NCBI GenBank assembly: GCA_965216025.1 | Contig: CBDCEX010000010.1 | Span: forward strand, 71,286 to 135,285 | Source of the DNA: JADFQT01 sp965216025 | GTDB lineage: Bacteria; Chloroflexota; Dehalococcoidia; Lucifugimonadales; UBA3495 | Length of the DNA: 64,000 bases | Direction: 5' to 3' | Shown here: piece by piece, positions 24,833 to 32,772 of the stretch | How the letters are laid out: each line of letters starts with the position of its first letter | How positions within the stretch are numbered: position 1 is the stretch's first letter | Position numbers and translations under genes: made by a program | The notes under the pieces: model-generated | Told to the model about the DNA's origin: nothing | Database searches by the model: none | What the model saw: only the letters and a program-made list of their open reading frames with translations

Positions 24833-25396
24833 CTATTGTCCTGCTTCCAGCAGCCTCCGAAGTTCCGACTTCAGATCTAGCTCCAGCCCCACTTCCCGGT
24901 GGACTTTCAGCATTTCCTCCGCCATGCGGCCGATCTCCCGCCCGATGAAGTCCTGCTGTCTGGCATGCCGGCCCGGGTGCCGGTCAACTTGCTCGCGGTC
25001 CGCGTAGGCGATGTTGCAGGCCGCCAGTGCGGCGTCGGTCGCTCCGGTGACCGTAGTCTCCTTCCAGTCATGCTGGAAGAAGGTCCGGTCGCCTGACTCA
25101 GCGGCCAGTCGGGCCCTCCCAGCCAGCCCCGCTTCCTCATGGAGATCCAGTGTCCTGGGGAACCACTCACGGAGGACGTGCTGTACCATCCTTCCGGCCC
25201 GCTTTCCCTCCCGCCGGGGGTCGTTGCCGCCCAGGCTGACCTCCAGGGCATCTGGATCCCCTGGGTCGTCCTCGGGATATCCGAATCGCCTGATGGCCAG
25301 CCGGTGGCCCTGGGGAAATCGGGGCAGTTGGCGGTTCACCTCTTCCAAGACGGCTTCCAGGACTGGTCGTATGGGGAGATGCTCACCCTTGCCCAT
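24833..25396 (-). CDS. Hypothetical protein
   Basis: From the ATG at 25396 (MGKGEHLPIRPVLEAVLEEV) the protein has 187 residues, with RLAIRRFGYPEDDPGDPDAL, MVQHVLREWFPRTLDLHEEA and a C-terminal helix ELDLKSELRRLLEAGQ. No family is recognised. The frame upstream reads the neighbouring gene out of register. It overlaps the 25336-25524 frame by 61 bases, and the two may be one gene with a frameshift. Confidence 0.55.
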   Translation of the reverse strand: MGKGEHLPIRPVLEAVLEEVNRQLPRFPQGHRLAIRRFGYPEDDPGDPDALEVSLGGNDPRREGKRAGRMVQHVLREWFPRTLDLHEEAGLAGRARLAAESGDRTFFQHDWKETTVTGATDAALAACNIAYADREQVDRHPGRHARQQDFIGREIGRMAEEMLKVHREVGLELDLKSELRRLLEAGQ

Positions 25397-25524
25397 TTTC
25401 CGGCACCAGGGCCGGCCCCATGCTCCCGGCAGCGCACCGGTTCCAGGCTCAGGTATTCCCTGCGTGGGGTGATGATGCACTTCACGGCGGGGCCGTGCTG
25501 GCTGTGGATAGTCGTCGTGTTCAT
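25336..25524 (-). CDS. Small hypothetical protein overlapping the next gene
   Basis: The 62-residue frame starts MNTTTIHSQHGPAVKCIITP and is plausible up to about GPGAGKW, then reads out of register with the 24833-25396 gene. It is either an N-terminal extension of that gene broken by a shift or a separate small gene. Confidence 0.4.
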   Translation of the reverse strand: MNTTTIHSQHGPAVKCIITPRREYLSLEPVRCREHGAGPGAGKWARVSISPYDQSWKPSWKR

Positions 25525-25575
25525 CTCTCCCCTGCCTCTCTCGTTGATTCCTCTCCTCTGGGCCTCTCATGATTT

Positions 25576-26292
25576 CTATTCCCTGACCTCGACGTTCCGG
25601 TCGGTCAGCGCGATGCCCTTTATCTCCCCGGGCCGGAAGCAACACATGTGGCCGCCCAGCTCGTGGGGTGGACCTCCCTCCAGGAAAAGCGTCTCTCCCT
25701 GAGCGTTCACCAGAAAATCGGCGGTGAAGTGGATTCCTTCCCGGTCCAGTGGGTTGTCCAGGAACATGAGCGTCTGGTGCCACAGGAAGGGCGTCTGGGC
25801 GTGCTGTATCAGTCGCTCAGTGTATATCCGTACTGTTTCCAGCTGTTCCGTGACCCAGGGCAGCGGTCGCTGGGGGTAGTAACTGCTGATGCCCTGTACC
25901 TTGCCGTTCCGGACGAAGGCTCGGTACTCGACGGGGTAGCTGTCGACCACCTGGGTTTTCGCCCAGGGGCGCTGCCAGATGGGGATGTTATCCCGGGGAT
26001 ACTCGCTGACCATGCCGAAGCTCCGCATGTCACCGAATATGATGATCCCGAACTCCGGCTGGAATCCACCGTCGCCTCCCCGGGACATCCGGTACTTCAC
26101 CTCCTCGTCGGTGCAGCAATCCAGCCGCATCATCTGGTTGTCCTTCCGGGCGGCCTTGATGGCCTTCCAGACCTGCTCCAGCCGGGCGCTGTGTTCGCCT
26201 TCAGTGTCGAAGGCGAGGTAGTCATCCCGCAGTACCTCGGTGACCTGGGTTGCTGGTACGTGGGGGACCTCCGCCCTCCGGCAGAGATTCAA
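25576..26292 (-). CDS. ATP-grasp-like protein (R2K type)
   Basis: The 238-residue product begins at a TTG coupled to the preceding stop (TTGA). The C-terminal half resembles small ATP-grasp ligase domains of the R2K group found in phage and mobile elements: VVDSYPVEYRAFVRNGKVQG, ISSYYPQRP, then FTADFLVNAQGETLFLEGGP with acidic metal-ligand positions, and HELGGHMCCFRPGEIKG. ATP-grasp enzymes join a carboxylate to an amine; the substrate is unknown. The assignment is by pattern and is moderate. Confidence 0.55.
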   Translation of the reverse strand: MNLCRRAEVPHVPATQVTEVLRDDYLAFDTEGEHSARLEQVWKAIKAARKDNQMMRLDCCTDEEVKYRMSRGGDGGFQPEFGIIIFGDMRSFGMVSEYPRDNIPIWQRPWAKTQVVDSYPVEYRAFVRNGKVQGISSYYPQRPLPWVTEQLETVRIYTERLIQHAQTPFLWHQTLMFLDNPLDREGIHFTADFLVNAQGETLFLEGGPPHELGGHMCCFRPGEIKGIALTDRNVEVRE

Positions 26293-26423
26293 CCAGTCTT
26301 CCAGGGAGACTGGTTGAATCTCTTCTGAAGTTCCTGGTTGGCCTCCCGTACTCGGTCGTGTTCAGCCTCCGCTTCCTGCAGTTGCTGCTCCAGTTGCTCC
26401 GGGGTGGGTGGTTTCATGCTCAT
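26289..26423 (-). CDS. Small coiled-coil protein
   Basis: The 44-residue product starts MSMKPPTPEQLEQQLQEAEA behind GGAGAAG and is a heptad-patterned helix (EHDRVREANQELQKRF). Its stop overlaps the start of the ATP-grasp-like gene. Confidence 0.55.
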   Translation of the reverse strand: MSMKPPTPEQLEQQLQEAEAEHDRVREANQELQKRFNQSPWKTG

Positions 26424-26475
26424 TTTTCTTCTCCTGGATTGCAAATCTTTATTGCCGTGGGTCCTCTGCGCCGCC

Positions 26476-26886
26476 CTATTGCTGGCTATTGTCGGGGCGG
26501 CAGTCGTGCAGCGCGACGCCGTCGAACTTGTCGTCATCGTCGAGGCTATCCCTCTCCGGTCGGTACTCCGCCTGCCGTCCCGCATCCATGAAGTGAGCTA
26601 GGTCGGAGGTGAAGGTCGCCTGCTGGTCGGTGGAGAGTTCCTCCCAAGTCATGTACTGGGGCGCGCCGGGCTCGTTCCGGCAGTGACCCTCGCACCGTAT
26701 CTGTCCCGTTTCTTGCTGCCAGATCCCCTTGGCCAGCGCTTGGGTGAGGATTACGCCGTCGTGGCTGGGGGAGACCTCCCGGACCTCCCAGGTCTCGATG
26801 TCGGCCTGCCTCAGTGCCTCGGCGACCCGCAGGGCGTCATGGGGTTCCCGGAGGTCCAGGCGGAAGTGTCGTTGCTGTCGGGTCAT
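26476..26886 (-). CDS. Hypothetical protein
   Basis: From MTRQQRHFRLDLREPHDALR, with AAGGAGG upstream, the protein has 136 residues. It includes VAEALRQADIETWEVREVSP, GQIRCEGHCRNEPGAPQYMT and WEELSTDQQATFTSDLAHFM. The N-terminus has the alternating beta/alpha look of a small ferredoxin-like domain. No family is recognised. The ATG overlaps the upstream stop (ATGA). Confidence 0.6.
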   Translation of the reverse strand: MTRQQRHFRLDLREPHDALRVAEALRQADIETWEVREVSPSHDGVILTQALAKGIWQQETGQIRCEGHCRNEPGAPQYMTWEELSTDQQATFTSDLAHFMDAGRQAEYRPERDSLDDDDKFDGVALHDCRPDNSQQ

Positions 26887-27161
26887 TCGGTTCCTCCTTG
26901 GGTTTGCTTCCTGTCGACCCTTGCATAGTATTTCGTCAGGCAGGGGATGCAGCCGGTCTTCTCGATGCTTTCGGTGGTGAGGATGTGGACTTCCCGCCCC
27001 CCGCACTCCACCCCGACGGTCAGTCGGTGGTCGATGGGCTCGGTCCGGAGGTGCTTCGTGTAGGACTCGATGTAGACGCTCCAGTTCCTTTCGCCCCCTG
27101 CCCCCGGGGGGCCTGGCGGATTGGTTGTCTTCCGGCTTCCGCCGGCCGGTGTTGTGCTCAT
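26883..27161 (-). CDS. Hypothetical protein with CxxC
   Basis: The 92-residue protein starts MSTTPAGGSRKTTNPPGPPG behind GGAGAAA. It contains RLTVGVECGGREVHILTTES and EKTGCIPCLTKYYA, so a single CxxC and one further Cys are available for metal binding. It is coupled at both ends to its neighbours by overlapping stop and start codons. Confidence 0.6.
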   Translation of the reverse strand: MSTTPAGGSRKTTNPPGPPGAGGERNWSVYIESYTKHLRTEPIDHRLTVGVECGGREVHILTTESIEKTGCIPCLTKYYARVDRKQTQGGTE

Positions 27162-27319
27162 GCCGTTTCTCCTTCCCTGTCCCTGCAACGGGTCTGCCCC
27201 GTCTTATCCGGATCTCTGGGGGCGGCAACGTTTTGGGTGGTGGTTTGTCTCTCATCACGAGGTTGGTGAATCATGATGCACCGGGCTACATCCAATGGTG
27301 GCGTGGTGGCGGTGAGCAT
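27158..27319 (-). CDS. Possible small protein, or C-terminal extension of the PAC2 gene
   Basis: The first in-frame ATG (27319) gives 53 residues (MLTATTPPLDVARCIMIHQP...). The same frame is open without a stop from the TGA that ends the PAC2-like gene at 27497, and contains no other usual start codon. Its stop overlaps the next ATG. It may be read by stop-codon readthrough, be a remnant, or start at 27319. Confidence 0.3.
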   Translation of the reverse strand: MLTATTPPLDVARCIMIHQPRDERQTTTQNVAAPRDPDKTGQTRCRDREGETA

Positions 27320-28339
27320 ACCTGGGATGGTCAGGACGCCCTGAGCGACTTCCTCAAGGGTGGAACTGGCAATGCCAAGGAGGGAATTCCCTCTGGCGAT
27401 GATGGATGCTGGCGCAGACCGCGTGGAATGCCTGGCAATGCTGTTGTGTTGAGGATTTCCGTGGGTTTCCGTAGGTTCGTTCCCTGTTGCGCCGGCTCAG
27501 TGCATGCTGCCCTTGTCGTTCTCCCGCTCCGCACGGAGGAATTGCTCGACCTCCAGGGCCATCTCCTCCGGATTGATGTCTCCCAACCCGGTTTGCCTCT
27601 GGTTTTCGCGCTCGCTCTCCGCCTGCTCCGCTGCCGCGACGATGCTTGCCAGCAGGGGGTTGCTGGCCACCGCCTCCTCGACGGTCTTCCGGAACTCTGA
27701 CTCCATTTGTTCCAAATCCTCCAGCGGCTTTCCGGCGCTCCGGGTGAACTTCTGTATGTTCCTGGCCAAGTCGGCCGCCACCTGGTAGTCGGGGATCATG
27801 CCCAGGTAACGGGATACGTGGCCGCATACCGAGAGGTAGCCCATGTCCTTGACCAGGCAGGCCTGCATCAGGACGGCGTCCTCTAGGGGCACGGCGTTGG
27901 GTTCTTTTCCTAGGCTCATTGTGATTTCGTACAACTCCGGGTTTTCGTGGGGGGTGGTGGCCAGGGCAGAGATGATCGTCGGCCTGGTGTGGGGTTGCTC
28001 CCCGTATCCCGAGGTGAGGTGGATCATGTTTCTAACCCCGCACATCTCGGCGATCTCGCCCAGGTCATCGATTAGTCCATGCATTCCGATTTGGGGTCGC
28101 CACCCGGTGAGGAACACCGGCCCCGGTTCATCTCCAGGTCCAGCGTGATGGAGTTCCAGCTGGGGCCACACGATTGTGACCAGTCCGCTTTCCAGGTTTC
28201 TTTTCAGAGTGGGGGTGAAGTTGTTGTAGATGAACAGCCCGTCGGGGTCGGCCTGGGCGAAGGTGACTGCCTCATCCCGTTGCATCAGGTGCTTCAGGGC
28301 GGTGGTCGCCGATAGGGCCACGTCTTGGGGGCCTGCTAG

Positions 28340-29791
28340 TACTACAACGACGGGTTTAAGGTGGCGGCTCCATCCTGCTTTCGTGGCGGGTGGAGCGGCG
28401 TCTCTCGTGGGAACGGCGAGCCCGTTCGTTGCGTAGCTGCGTATCCTCCAGCCACAACAGCAATTGATCGGGCCCGAACTGCTCCCGGGGCAGCATCTCC
28501 CGCACCACCCGGTACACCTGTGGCCTCGTGATCCGGGGCATCTTTTTCCCCCCAATCCTGCTGCAGGCTCAGCAGGAACGCTCCACCCAGCAGGCACATG
28601 GCTATGTGGTGATGCCACCCTGCCCAGCTGCGGGTCTCGTATTCGTCCAGCCCCACGTCACCCTTCTCAGTCTCGAACTCCGTTTCAATGCGCCACCTGG
28701 ACCCACCCACGTAGGCCAGAGTCTCCAAGGTTGTGCCCTCGGGAGCGTTGGACAGGTAGTAGCGGGGCTCGCTGCCGTCCAGGTTCCGGCGCCAGACGGC
28801 CCACAGTTCCTCGCCGGGCTTGCGCCTCCTGGTGGCCCGCACCCGCTGGGCACTGAACCGGTAGGTGCGCGGCCCCTGGCTTCCCTGGGCCACCGTTATC
28901 TCCCGCCAAGCCTCATCCGGCAGTTCATCACCGCGCTGCTCCATGGTCCGCCGCTGCCCAGGCCGCAGCTTGGGTTTGCGGGGGCGGCCGAACCCCGGAT
29001 ATTCCGGACTGGTCCAAGCCGGGTCCAAGGGCCAGACCGTAGTGCCGCCCGGAACGTCCAGCACGTAGCGCATCCCCAGGGCCGCCAGTCCCTCCCGGAA
29101 GGTCGGCGACATCCCGAAGGCGTCGTCTCCGGCAACCCACTCGGCCCTGAGGTAGCCCAACTCCAGGACCCGCTCCAGCATCTCCAGGGCCAACTCCGTC
29201 TTTGACCGGTAGTTCCGCCGGTCCTCCGGCACACCCGCCGCAGCACACCGGTCCTGGTCGGAGGTCCAACTCTTGGGCAGATACAGCCGCTTGTCCACCA
29301 ACGCCCGGCCCAGCGGGCTGACGTAGGCCAGGAACATCCCACCCTGGCAGTTGGCCACCTTGCCCAGCCTGCCGCAGTACTGCCGGGCCACTCCCGCCGA
29401 TTTCCTGCCCTGCTTGGGGAAGTCGCTGCCATCGAACACCCACACCGCCTCCGGGTGTCCCAGCCTGGGGGCCAAGTATTCCTGCAACCGCCCTATGACT
29501 GTCTCATCGGACCACCGGGCCTCGGTGAGAAAGCGCTGCATCGCCCGGGCCGAGATGCCCACCGATTCCGAGAGATTCTCGGCGTTGCGCCGCTCTTGGT
29601 CCTGCACCAGCAGCGCCTGAAGGTAATTCCCGCTGTGATCCCGCCACTGCTTGCGGCCGAAGGAGGCCGCAAAGAAGGCGTGGAATTCCTGAAGGCTGTC
29701 GTAGACCCGCTCGAAGCTCGCCGCATCCATCACTCAAACCACCCAACATCATCTGTCCAGCCATCCTACCAGACAACTCGTCGTTGTAGTA
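28340..29791 (-). mobile_element. IS701-family insertion sequence with CTAG target duplication
   Basis: The tips are TACTACAACGACGGGTT (28340) and, on the other strand, TACTACAACGACGAGTT (29791), identical at 16 of 17 positions. CTAG flanks both sides (28336-28339 and 29792-29795). The element is 1452 bp and lies inside the PAC2-like gene. Confidence 0.92.
28342..29733 (-). CDS. IS701-family transposase, C-terminus frameshifted
   Basis: The frame encodes 463 residues from MMDAASFERVYDSLQEFHAF. The DDE domain is clear: VFDGSDFPKQGRKSAGVARQ, YCGRLGKVANCQGGMFLAYV, AEWVAGDDAFGMSPTFREGL and WRIETEFETEKGDVGLDEYE. After SLQQDWGEKD the sequence turns to low-complexity, while the +1 frame gives the expected ending MPRITRPQVYRVVREMLPRE to RRSHERRRS. 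The switch lies at a G6A5 tract near 28545-28556. The catalytic core is intact. Confidence 0.88.
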   Translation of the reverse strand: MMDAASFERVYDSLQEFHAFFAASFGRKQWRDHSGNYLQALLVQDQERRNAENLSESVGISARAMQRFLTEARWSDETVIGRLQEYLAPRLGHPEAVWVFDGSDFPKQGRKSAGVARQYCGRLGKVANCQGGMFLAYVSPLGRALVDKRLYLPKSWTSDQDRCAAAGVPEDRRNYRSKTELALEMLERVLELGYLRAEWVAGDDAFGMSPTFREGLAALGMRYVLDVPGGTTVWPLDPAWTSPEYPGFGRPRKPKLRPGQRRTMEQRGDELPDEAWREITVAQGSQGPRTYRFSAQRVRATRRRKPGEELWAVWRRNLDGSEPRYYLSNAPEGTTLETLAYVGGSRWRIETEFETEKGDVGLDEYETRSWAGWHHHIAMCLLGGAFLLSLQQDWGEKDAPDHEATGVPGGAGDAAPGAVRARSIAVVAGGYAATQRTGSPFPRETPLHPPRKQDGAATLNPSL

Positions 29792-30102
29792 CTAGAGCTG
29801 CGATCATCAACCCGTTGCTCATGGGTGGGGCTGTGTCGATGGTGAAGTGTTTCATGTCTCTCTTCTCCTGGAGCCTTTTATTTCTCCCACTGGTGTTTCT
29901 CCGCCGGTGTGTTTACTGGTGCCGGATGATGTTGAAGTTGTTGGTGCAGGAAGTGGTGTGTCGATGCCCGGACCATGGCTGTGGGGCTTGTTGCGTTCAT
30001 CATCATCGTTGTCGCGGCGTCATTTCCACATTTCTCCCTTCAGCCCGGGCCGGCGGCAGCAGCAGCCCACGGGGCCGGCACCGGGCGGCAGTTGCGCTCC
30101 TG

Positions 30103-30549
30103 CTATTCCTTCGCCTCTCCGGGTGGGGACGTGATGCCGGATGACAGCAGGCAGAAGGCTTCCATTAGCAGAACGGTGCCGGTCAGGGCGTAGACGAAGA
30201 GAGCAACGGTGGATGAAATCCTGCCGGGGGAATTGGTGGCCTCGATCAGGTAGGTGAAGAGGAGCAACATTCCCACAGCGCCGGTCAGCAGGGTGGCGGC
30301 GTTCCGGGGCAGTTGCTCCAGGCTGGTCTCTCCCAGGCCGCGGGCTTCCGACGACTCCCGGACGTTCACCAGCACGGTGATGGCCATGACCGTCAGCAGC
30401 AGCGGGGTGGTTAGTTGGATGAACTCGGCTGCCTCCTGGGGGCCGAACCCGTAGGGTAGCCAGTTCAGGGTGCATAGGATGAGGGGGATGAAGGCTCCGG
30501 CGATTATGCAGGCCATGCCGAGCAGTTGCTTGCTGATGTTGACGGTCAT
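30103..30549 (-). CDS. Four-helix membrane protein of unknown function
   Basis: The 148-residue protein starts MTVNISKQLLGMACIIAGAF. Hydrophobic segments lie at about 8-30, 46-62, 86-108 and 112-135, with a short acidic tail. No motif is recognised. The 29856-30102 gap downstream shows no convincing gene. Confidence 0.65.
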   Translation of the reverse strand: MTVNISKQLLGMACIIAGAFIPLILCTLNWLPYGFGPQEAAEFIQLTTPLLLTVMAITVLVNVRESSEARGLGETSLEQLPRNAATLLTGAVGMLLLFTYLIEATNSPGRISSTVALFVYALTGTVLLMEAFCLLSSGITSPPGEAKE

Positions 30550-31165
30550 CTCATTCCCTCCGGGGCTGCGCCTGATACGTTTGATGCGTTTGAGACAATT
30601 CTGCCCCAGTGGGTCCCGGCCAGGCTTTGGCGCCGGGGGCTTTGGCTCTGGGAATGGAACTGGAGGGATACTGGTTTTTTCCTCCGGGCTGATGGCGCCT
30701 TTTCACCGTAGGCCTTCGACCGGAGGGTTCTGCTGCCCTTTGCCCGAGGGAATTGGATCCCCTGGAGCGGGATTATTTCAGACTAACCCCGTTGGAAAAT
30801 CATCTGAGAGTCGATTTAAGGCCGTTTCCACCTCGGGGGTGTCTCTTTGGTGCTGCGGGTGTCATGAGGGCATCTGCGGGCGATGCTGGAGGCTTTCTGA
30901 GGCATTCCAGCGGGAGGTCAGGGGCCTTTGTCCCAGCCCAGCGGTGCTGGGGTGGGGGGTTGTGGGGGGTGCGATCACTCTTTATGATGGGTCCAAGAGA
31001 CCGGGGGAGGAAGAGGATATTCAGGGTGGAGTTGTTGCCGGAGCCCGGTTCAGAATCCCGGTTCAGAATCTTGCTGGAGCCCGGGGCAGCGGCTTGGTGG
31101 GGCGAGATCTCATGGCTCCCCGACCATCCGGGTGGTCCACAGGTTTTCTCTCTTTAGCTTTCAGC
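30550..31165. other. No confident gene
   Basis: Open frames exist on the plus strand, but none has a convincing ribosome site or protein character. The last plus frame ends in EEPES just like the replication-type gene at 42511-43557, so this stretch may hold a decayed counterpart. I see nothing else firm. Confidence 0.4.
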
Positions 31166-31224
31166 CCGGAGGAGCCAGAGTCCTGAGGGTGAGCAGCCTT
31201 AGTACTACGCACGGGATTCTTGAA

Positions 31225-31400
31225 AAAAAAATTTCCATTTTTTCCAAACAGACTACTTTACTACTGGGATCACCTATTTTTCGGTTTTTGTTCTAATAAT
31301 TCGTATCTATAATCAGACTATTTTTAGAACAAAACTCAAGTAACAATTCCAAAAAAACCACTACTAATGACTACTGGGGCTACTAACAAGCATGAACGAC
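31225..31400. other. AT-rich tract with CTACT iterons and inverted repeat (origin-like), copy 1
   Basis: The tract has at least five ACTACT or GCTACT units (for example GACTACTTTACTACTGGG and GACTACTGGGGCTACTAAC). It also has an inverted repeat GTTTTTGTTCTAA ... TTAGAACAAAAC. Such features fit a replication origin or partition site; function is inferred. Confidence 0.5.
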
Positions 31401-31434
31401 GAAGCTTCGAGGGTCTAGAGCCAAAAATGGGTTA

Positions 31435-31463
31435 TTGATATGGGTAATTCGTCTCTCTATATA
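31435..31463 (+). promoter_or_regulatory. Sigma70-type promoter of the candidate RNA, copy 1
   Basis: TTGATA (31435-31440) and TATATA (31458-31463) are exactly 17 bases apart. Transcription would begin at about AAGGGGTC, the first strand of the RNA's closing stem. Confidence 0.7.
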
Positions 31464-31466
31464 TAA

Positions 31467-31560
31467 GGGGTCGAGACGATTTTCGACGGAGAGCCGGGGT
31501 GAAAAACCGGCGTGGAGCAGCGAAAAGACGCTGCCAACAGAAAAAACACTGGATGACCCC
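31467..31560 (+). ncRNA. Candidate structured RNA, copy 1
   Basis: GGGGTC (31467-31472) pairs with GACCCC (31555-31560) to close a domain. Inside are the hairpins GCCGG-GGTGAAAAA-CCGGC (31493-31511) and GCAGCG-AAAAGA-CGCTGC (31517-31534), plus A-rich single-stranded joints. The closing stem extends by a G-T pair here and a G-C pair in copy 2, a compatible change. There is no reading frame of note and no T-run terminator. It does not match a riboswitch or ribozyme consensus that I recognise. It could be a replication-control RNA. Confidence 0.5.
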
Positions 31561-31649
31561 TCGGGAATTGCCACTTGGCCCACATCGGGATTTCTTCTTT
31601 CGCGTCCTACACAAAAGCTGTGGTTCATCTGGGTTCAGCCCTCCTGGGT

Positions 31650-31886
31650 TCAGCCCTCCTGGGGTCCATTTTGCTCCAGGTCTGATGTGTCGTCGTTATG
31701 CTGGCCTCGGAGGACACAGTGGCCGCATCGTCGGCATACCGGGTGGAGGTTCCCGTACTCGGGTTTGTGGATCTGCTTGCAGAAGCCGGCGTTGGCGGCG
31801 TCCTTGCAACGGGGGCATCCCTCGCAACTTCTCCCTCCAGCCATCTGGGAGTACTGGGTCTCGGGTTGGGTGAGGGTGGTGGTCAT
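31650..31886 (-). CDS. Zinc-ribbon-like small protein, copy 1
   Basis: The 78-residue protein starts MTTTLTQPETQYSQMAGGRS behind AGGAG. It has CEGCPRCKDAANAGFC and HPVCRRCGHCVLRGQH, giving up to two zinc sites. It is about 85% identical to the C-terminal part of the 44154-44711 product and converges on the candidate RNA. Confidence 0.75.
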   Translation of the reverse strand: MTTTLTQPETQYSQMAGGRSCEGCPRCKDAANAGFCKQIHKPEYGNLHPVCRRCGHCVLRGQHNDDTSDLEQNGPQEG

Positions 31887-31921
31887 GCTATTTTCTCCTA
31901 CGGCCGCTCGGTCGGCGCTCT

Positions 31922-32590
31922 TTATGGGCGCTCGTTTATGATGCTTTCGACCATTTTGCTAATTCCTTTGCTTTTTATCTCAGCTGCGGGTTTTTCATTC
32001 GTCCAGTCCACAAGATCTTTGAGCTTGTTGGCGGTCCAGACACATTTGGCCTTGTTGCGTGCATCGCAGATGAACATGCCGGATGCTTCGTGAGTAATGG
32101 TCCAGGATTTGGGCACGATTTCCGTTTTGCTTCCGGTGAACTTGCGGATTGCGGGGGTTACCACCAAGCCGGGGGTTCTGGTGGCGATGCCTTCCAGGAC
32201 AAATGGACCATCGTTGGTTTTGATTGTGATTTCCATTGTCCTTTCTCCCTTCCAAGAAGGGCGGCGTTGTTCTATCACTATGTCGAAGGCCTCGTCGACA
32301 GTCGGGATGATCGGGGGTGGCTTGAGGATGTCCTCGCCCTGGTTGACTCGTCTCGCATTGTCCAGGGCTCTTTTCCTGGCATCTGCCAAGGTCACGACCG
32401 GGAATGAACCAAATCCCATAGTGGCGATTTTTCGGCCGATGCGGAGCCTCTGGGACCAGGTCTTACTCAATCCACCGGCTGCGGTTTTCTTGACCAGGAC
32501 GCTGAGGCCAAGACCACCGCGGCCGTCGCCGTAGCGTCCTGGCCGAGTCACCGTTTTGACGAAGGTGTGCGTGAGTCGTATAGATTTCAT
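31922..32590 (-). CDS. Integrase arm-binding domain fused to an unknown domain
   Basis: Residues 1 to about 112 are the N-terminal arm-DNA-binding region of P4/DUF4102-type tyrosine integrases: RYGDGRGGLGLSVLVKK, TWSQRLRIGRKIATMGFGSF and LADARKRALDNARRVNQGED. The start of the core-binding domain follows (DEAFDIVIEQRRPSWKGERT). At that point the sequence switches to MEITIKTNDGPFVLEGIATR and about 100 residues unrelated to integrases. The catalytic R-H-R-Y domain is absent, so it cannot recombine. The junction falls exactly at a Met, so a second gene's start may have been joined in frame. The product could bind attachment-site arms. Confidence 0.7.
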   Translation of the reverse strand: MKSIRLTHTFVKTVTRPGRYGDGRGGLGLSVLVKKTAAGGLSKTWSQRLRIGRKIATMGFGSFPVVTLADARKRALDNARRVNQGEDILKPPPIIPTVDEAFDIVIEQRRPSWKGERTMEITIKTNDGPFVLEGIATRTPGLVVTPAIRKFTGSKTEIVPKSWTITHEASGMFICDARNKAKCVWTANKLKDLVDWTNEKPAAEIKSKGISKMVESIINERP

Positions 32591-32772
32591 AGGTGATGTG
32601 GTTCCATCTGTTCCCTCTTCAGTCTTTGCTCGTCCACCATGAGTAGGTTATGAAGGCCGCTGGGAACAGGACTGCGACAAGCATGCAGGCTTCTCCCGCT
32701 CCCATGTCCTTTCTCTCCCTTCTCCGGCTCCCATGTCCTTTCTCTCCCTTCTCCTTGTCAGACCGTTAGGTG

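Larger units (their letters stand above)
27497..29855 (-). pseudogene. PAC2-family protein gene interrupted by an IS701 element
   Basis: The 5' part (29855-29792) encodes MKHFTIDTAPPMSNGLMIAA; the 3' part (28339-27497) continues LAGPQDVALSATTALKHLMQ to the C-terminus. Removing the IS and one CTAG copy restores one frame across the junction (AALAGPQDVAL). The rebuilt protein of about 300 residues has PAC2-type features: FAQADPDGLFIYN, GLVTIVWPQLELHH, a glycine-rich GYGEQPHTRPTIISALATTP and a C-terminal helical tail. PAC2 proteins include proteasome-assembly chaperones and bacterial or archaeal relatives of unclear role. Its presence in an island of small element-type genes is unusual. Confidence 0.7.
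31166..31906. repeat. Duplicated replicon-like block, copy 1
   Basis: This block is homologous to 43541-44425, about 12.4 kb away in the same orientation. In order it has GAGCCAGAGTCCTGAGGG, an AT-rich iteron tract, a promoter, the candidate structured RNA, CACATCGGGATTTCTTCTTT and the opposing zinc-ribbon gene. Copies differ by scattered substitutions and by extra tandem units in copy 2. Confidence 0.85.

Noticed and set aside
26887..27258. N-terminal extension of the 26476 gene
   Set aside because: It is an out-of-frame read of the neighbouring 26883-27161 gene; the ATG at 26886 has an ideal ribosome site.
30470..31186. Plus-strand frame of 238 codons
   Set aside because: The first third is antisense to a clear membrane-protein gene and the composition is Gly/Ser/Pro-rich; only the last residues match a real gene end.
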